From contig JAFLEG010000231.1 in the NCBI GenBank assembly GCA_017302195.1, positions 1-7,006 of the forward strand: 7,006 bases of DNA, read 5' to 3'. Source of the stretch: Verrucomicrobiota bacterium (GTDB lineage Bacteria > Verrucomicrobiota > Verrucomicrobiia > Limisphaerales > UBA9464). Shown in pieces: positions 6,023 to 7,006 of the stretch (positions are counted from its first letter, which is position 1; every line of letters starts with the position of its first letter). The position numbers and the translations under genes are program-made. A model generated the notes under the pieces. The model was not told the DNA's origin. It did not search any database and saw only the letters and a list, made by a program, of their open reading frames with translations.

Positions 6023-6391
6023 TTATGGCGACACCTGGCTGACCCGGTGTGGGTTGGTCCCCCGGTGAAACACCTGGCTGGCCTCCAGCCGACGCCGCTG
6101 CATCTCGGCTTCCTGGTGGGCCATCCAGCGGTCAAAGTGCCCGAACTCCTCGGCGGTCATTTCGGTGACCAGCTTGTAGCCGCGCTGGCCGCCGGCGATC
6201 CGGCCGCCGCTGTCGCTCGCGATCTTCCGGATCCGACGCTTGGCGGCCTCGGTCACGGGAAGTGCCATCCCCACCAGGATCTCCTCGGCCGTCGCCCAGT
6301 TCACCCCACGCAGCAGGTGAACCACGAGTACTATCTCGTCCGTACCAACCGCCGGTCCTGGCGGCGGGATCAGTTCGAGCTGTCGGTTCAT
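6023..6391 (-). CDS. phage-type winged-helix protein
   Basis: 122 residues. After a Pro-rich start (MNRQLELIPPPG), residues about 18-75 form a likely winged helix: helix 1 EIVLVVHLLRGV (19-30), a turn, helix 2 TAEEILVGM (34-42), a recognition helix EAAKRRIRKIASDSG (48-62), and a wing GGRIAGGQRGYKLV (62-75). A long C-terminal helix rich in Glu, Arg and Gln follows (FGHFDRWMAHQEAEMQRRR, 83-101). I recognise the KRRIRKIA...GGxIxxGQxGYKL pattern from small phage proteins with a winged-helix fold, usually near replication or regulatory genes. Its function is not established. A much longer upstream frame is open, but this ATG has GGAGG 7 bases before it and overlaps the preceding TGA as ATGA. Confidence 0.82.
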   Translation of the reverse strand: MNRQLELIPPPGPAVGTDEIVLVVHLLRGVNWATAEEILVGMALPVTEAAKRRIRKIASDSGGRIAGGQRGYKLVTEMTAEEFGHFDRWMAHQEAEMQRRRLEASQVFHRGTNPHRVSQVSP

Positions 6392-6609
6392 AGGATGGCC
6401 TCCGGTGCCCGAAGAAGGCGGTAGGTGCGCTGCGAAGGCACCCACTCCAATTCGTATCGGAGCCGGTCCCGCAGGAATTCGATGTCCCTGGCTGCTGTCT
6501 TGCGCGAGACCTCGAAGCGCTTCACCACGGAGTTGGCATTGATTGCACTCCCGCGGCGGAGTCGCCGGGCGATGAACGCCAACCTCTCGATGGAAGGGCG
6601 CGCCTTCAA
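6388..6609 (-). CDS. small stand-alone winged-helix (DeoR/HTH_11-like) regulator, TTG start
   Basis: 73 residues if started at TTG (6607-6609). The sequence is nearly all one DNA-binding domain. PSIERLAFIARRLRRG (5-20) is helix 1, INANSVVKRFEV (23-34) helix 2, and SRKTAARDIEFLRDRL (35-50) the recognition helix. LEWVPSQRTYRLL (54-66) is the wing. This resembles the N-terminal domain of DeoR/WYL-type regulators (VSxKTxxRDIEFLRD), but the ligand-binding or WYL part is absent, so it acts alone or with a partner. TTG is chosen because AGGAGG lies 7 bases upstream and TTG overlaps the previous TGA as TTGA. An ATG 21 codons earlier (6672) is in frame but has no support and would add an unrelated Gly/Arg-rich leader. 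Confidence 0.85.
   Translation of the reverse strand: MKARPSIERLAFIARRLRRGSAINANSVVKRFEVSRKTAARDIEFLRDRLRYELEWVPSQRTYRLLRAPEAIL
6399..6403 (-). promoter_or_regulatory. Shine-Dalgarno site deciding the 6391 start
   Basis: GGAGG on the minus strand sits 7 bases before the ATG at 6389-6391. It lies inside the 3' end of the upstream regulator gene and supports this short start over the much longer open frame. Confidence 0.75.
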
Positions 6610-6923
6610 AACGGATCCTCCTCTCCCGACCCCGGCAGGGCGTCGTTCCCTGCCGGGGCCACTGCGGCGCAAGGAGCCTCATGCTCCGTCCCGCCCGCGC
6701 GTTCGTCGCGGCTCGCGATCCCCTGGGGGATGATCCTTGTCCGTGCCCGGTTCTTCAGGGTCATCACCAACTGGCGAAGTTGCGAGTCGGTGAGGGACTC
6801 CCAGTCCCCGGTGGAGAATTTTCCGCTGCTCACGTGGCGGATGTACGCCTCGGGGAAACCGCTGTGCCGGACAGACCACTCCATGCGGCGTCGGGCATCC
6901 TCGGCGGGCGAATCCCAGCGCAT
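6606..6923 (-). CDS. hypothetical phage-like protein, main reading frame
   Basis: From ATG 6921-6923 this frame gives 105 residues: MRWDSPAEDARRRMEWSVRH, then SGFPEAYIRHV, KFSTGDWESL and the helix TDSQLRQLVMTLKNRARTR (about 45-63), followed by a low-complexity tail rich in Ala, Gly and Glu. I do not recognise a defined family; the xLRQLVMTLKNR ending reminds me of small proteins in phage early regions. The ATG is probably not the true start. Well-formed coding sequence continues upstream in another frame (see 6830-7006), which suggests a one-base loss near 6924-6930. The gene ends in a TTGA overlap with the winged-helix regulator. Confidence 0.65.
   Translation of the reverse strand: MRWDSPAEDARRRMEWSVRHSGFPEAYIRHVSSGKFSTGDWESLTDSQLRQLVMTLKNRARTRIIPQGIASRDERAGGTEHEAPCAAVAPAGNDALPGSGEEDPF
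6617..6622 (-). promoter_or_regulatory. strong Shine-Dalgarno (AGGAGG) before a TTG start
   Basis: A full AGGAGG lies 7 bases before TTG at 6607-6609, inside the 3' end of the preceding gene. It is the strongest ribosome-binding site in the window and the main reason for choosing the TTG start of the winged-helix regulator. Confidence 0.8.
6630..6658 (-). promoter_or_regulatory. 11-bp perfect hairpin just upstream of a ribosome-binding site
   Basis: CCCCGGCAGGG (6630-6640) and CCCTGCCGGGG (6648-6658) are exact complements around a 7-base loop. On the leftward transcript the stem ends 7 bases before the AGGAGG of the winged-helix regulator, inside the last codons of the upstream gene. No U tract follows, so it is not a standard terminator. 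It could influence coupling, transcript cleavage or stability, or be an operator for the encoded regulator. Confidence 0.6.
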
Positions 6924-7006
6924 GCGAGCTGCCAGTTGTCGGGATCGGCGAGCAGGTCGAAGAGGGCCACCACACGATCCACCTGAGCATTGGTGAGGTG
7001 GTGGCT
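6830..7006 (-). pseudogene. N-terminal part of the same gene in a shifted frame (runs off right edge)
   Basis: From the window edge the minus strand reads HHLTNAQVDRVVALFDLLAD, then PDNWQLA, a natural-looking helical protein start. The frame then turns into unlike sequence and stops at TGA 6830-6832. The good reading resumes at 6923 in the other frame (MRWDSPAED...). Rereading one base at GCA/ATG (GCATG to GCAATG) joins them as ...NWQLAMRWDSPAED.... The simplest explanation is a one-base deletion, by mutation or sequencing error. The 5' end lies outside the window. Confidence 0.6.

Noticed and set aside
6606..7006. Identification as Mu GemA/gp16 (DUF1018)
   Set aside because: The size and early position suggested it, but the residues do not follow the DUF1018 pattern I know, so it is left as hypothetical.

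Overview
The window is GC-rich and carries a bacterial chromosomal edge joined to a compact block of phage-like genes. All genes are on the minus strand, so transcription runs right to left. The lineage is most likely Verrucomicrobia or a relative. That is an impression from the style of the intergenic palindromes and the GGATGAA heptamers near the tRNA gene; no marker gene in the window proves it.

Chromosomal part (1-1326). Positions 1-602 hold the 5' part of an RluA-family pseudouridine synthase gene that runs off the left edge. Next comes a complete tRNA-Leu(CAG) with an encoded CCA (645-729). About 600 bases without a convincing gene follow (730-1326). They contain short palindromes, one of which forms an ideal C(TTCG)G hairpin, three heptamer repeats, and a 15-base direct repeat spaced exactly 80 bases apart.

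Phage-like operon (7006 down to 1327). The genes are nearly gapless and linked by 4-base stop/start overlaps or 3- to 14-base gaps. In transcription order they are: a small unknown protein with a probable frame break (7006-6606); a 73-aa winged-helix regulator with a TTG start (6609-6388); a 122-aa winged-helix phage protein (6391-6023); an ASCH-domain protein (6008-5580); a D12-class DNA adenine methyltransferase (5583-4777); an 875-aa multidomain protein (4773-2146); and two small hypothetical proteins (2046-1696 and 1692-1327).

The 875-aa protein is the main point of interest. It appears to join a phage minor-head (MuF-like) N-terminal region, a proline-rich linker, a HipA/phosphoinositide-kinase-like domain and a C-terminal module. 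The zero frame ends early. A well-formed C-terminal continuation, including an ENE motif, lies in the +1 frame and ends exactly over the start codon of the next gene. The shift falls at an 8-base direct repeat with a 13-base period, and removing one period restores a continuous 908-aa protein. I infer a phage-borne kinase / possible ADP-ribosyltransferase effector whose C-terminus is decayed, switched off, or mis-sequenced. The coupled small genes downstream are possible immunity partners. No terminase, portal, major capsid, tail or integrase gene is visible, so this is a remnant, a cargo segment or only part of an element.
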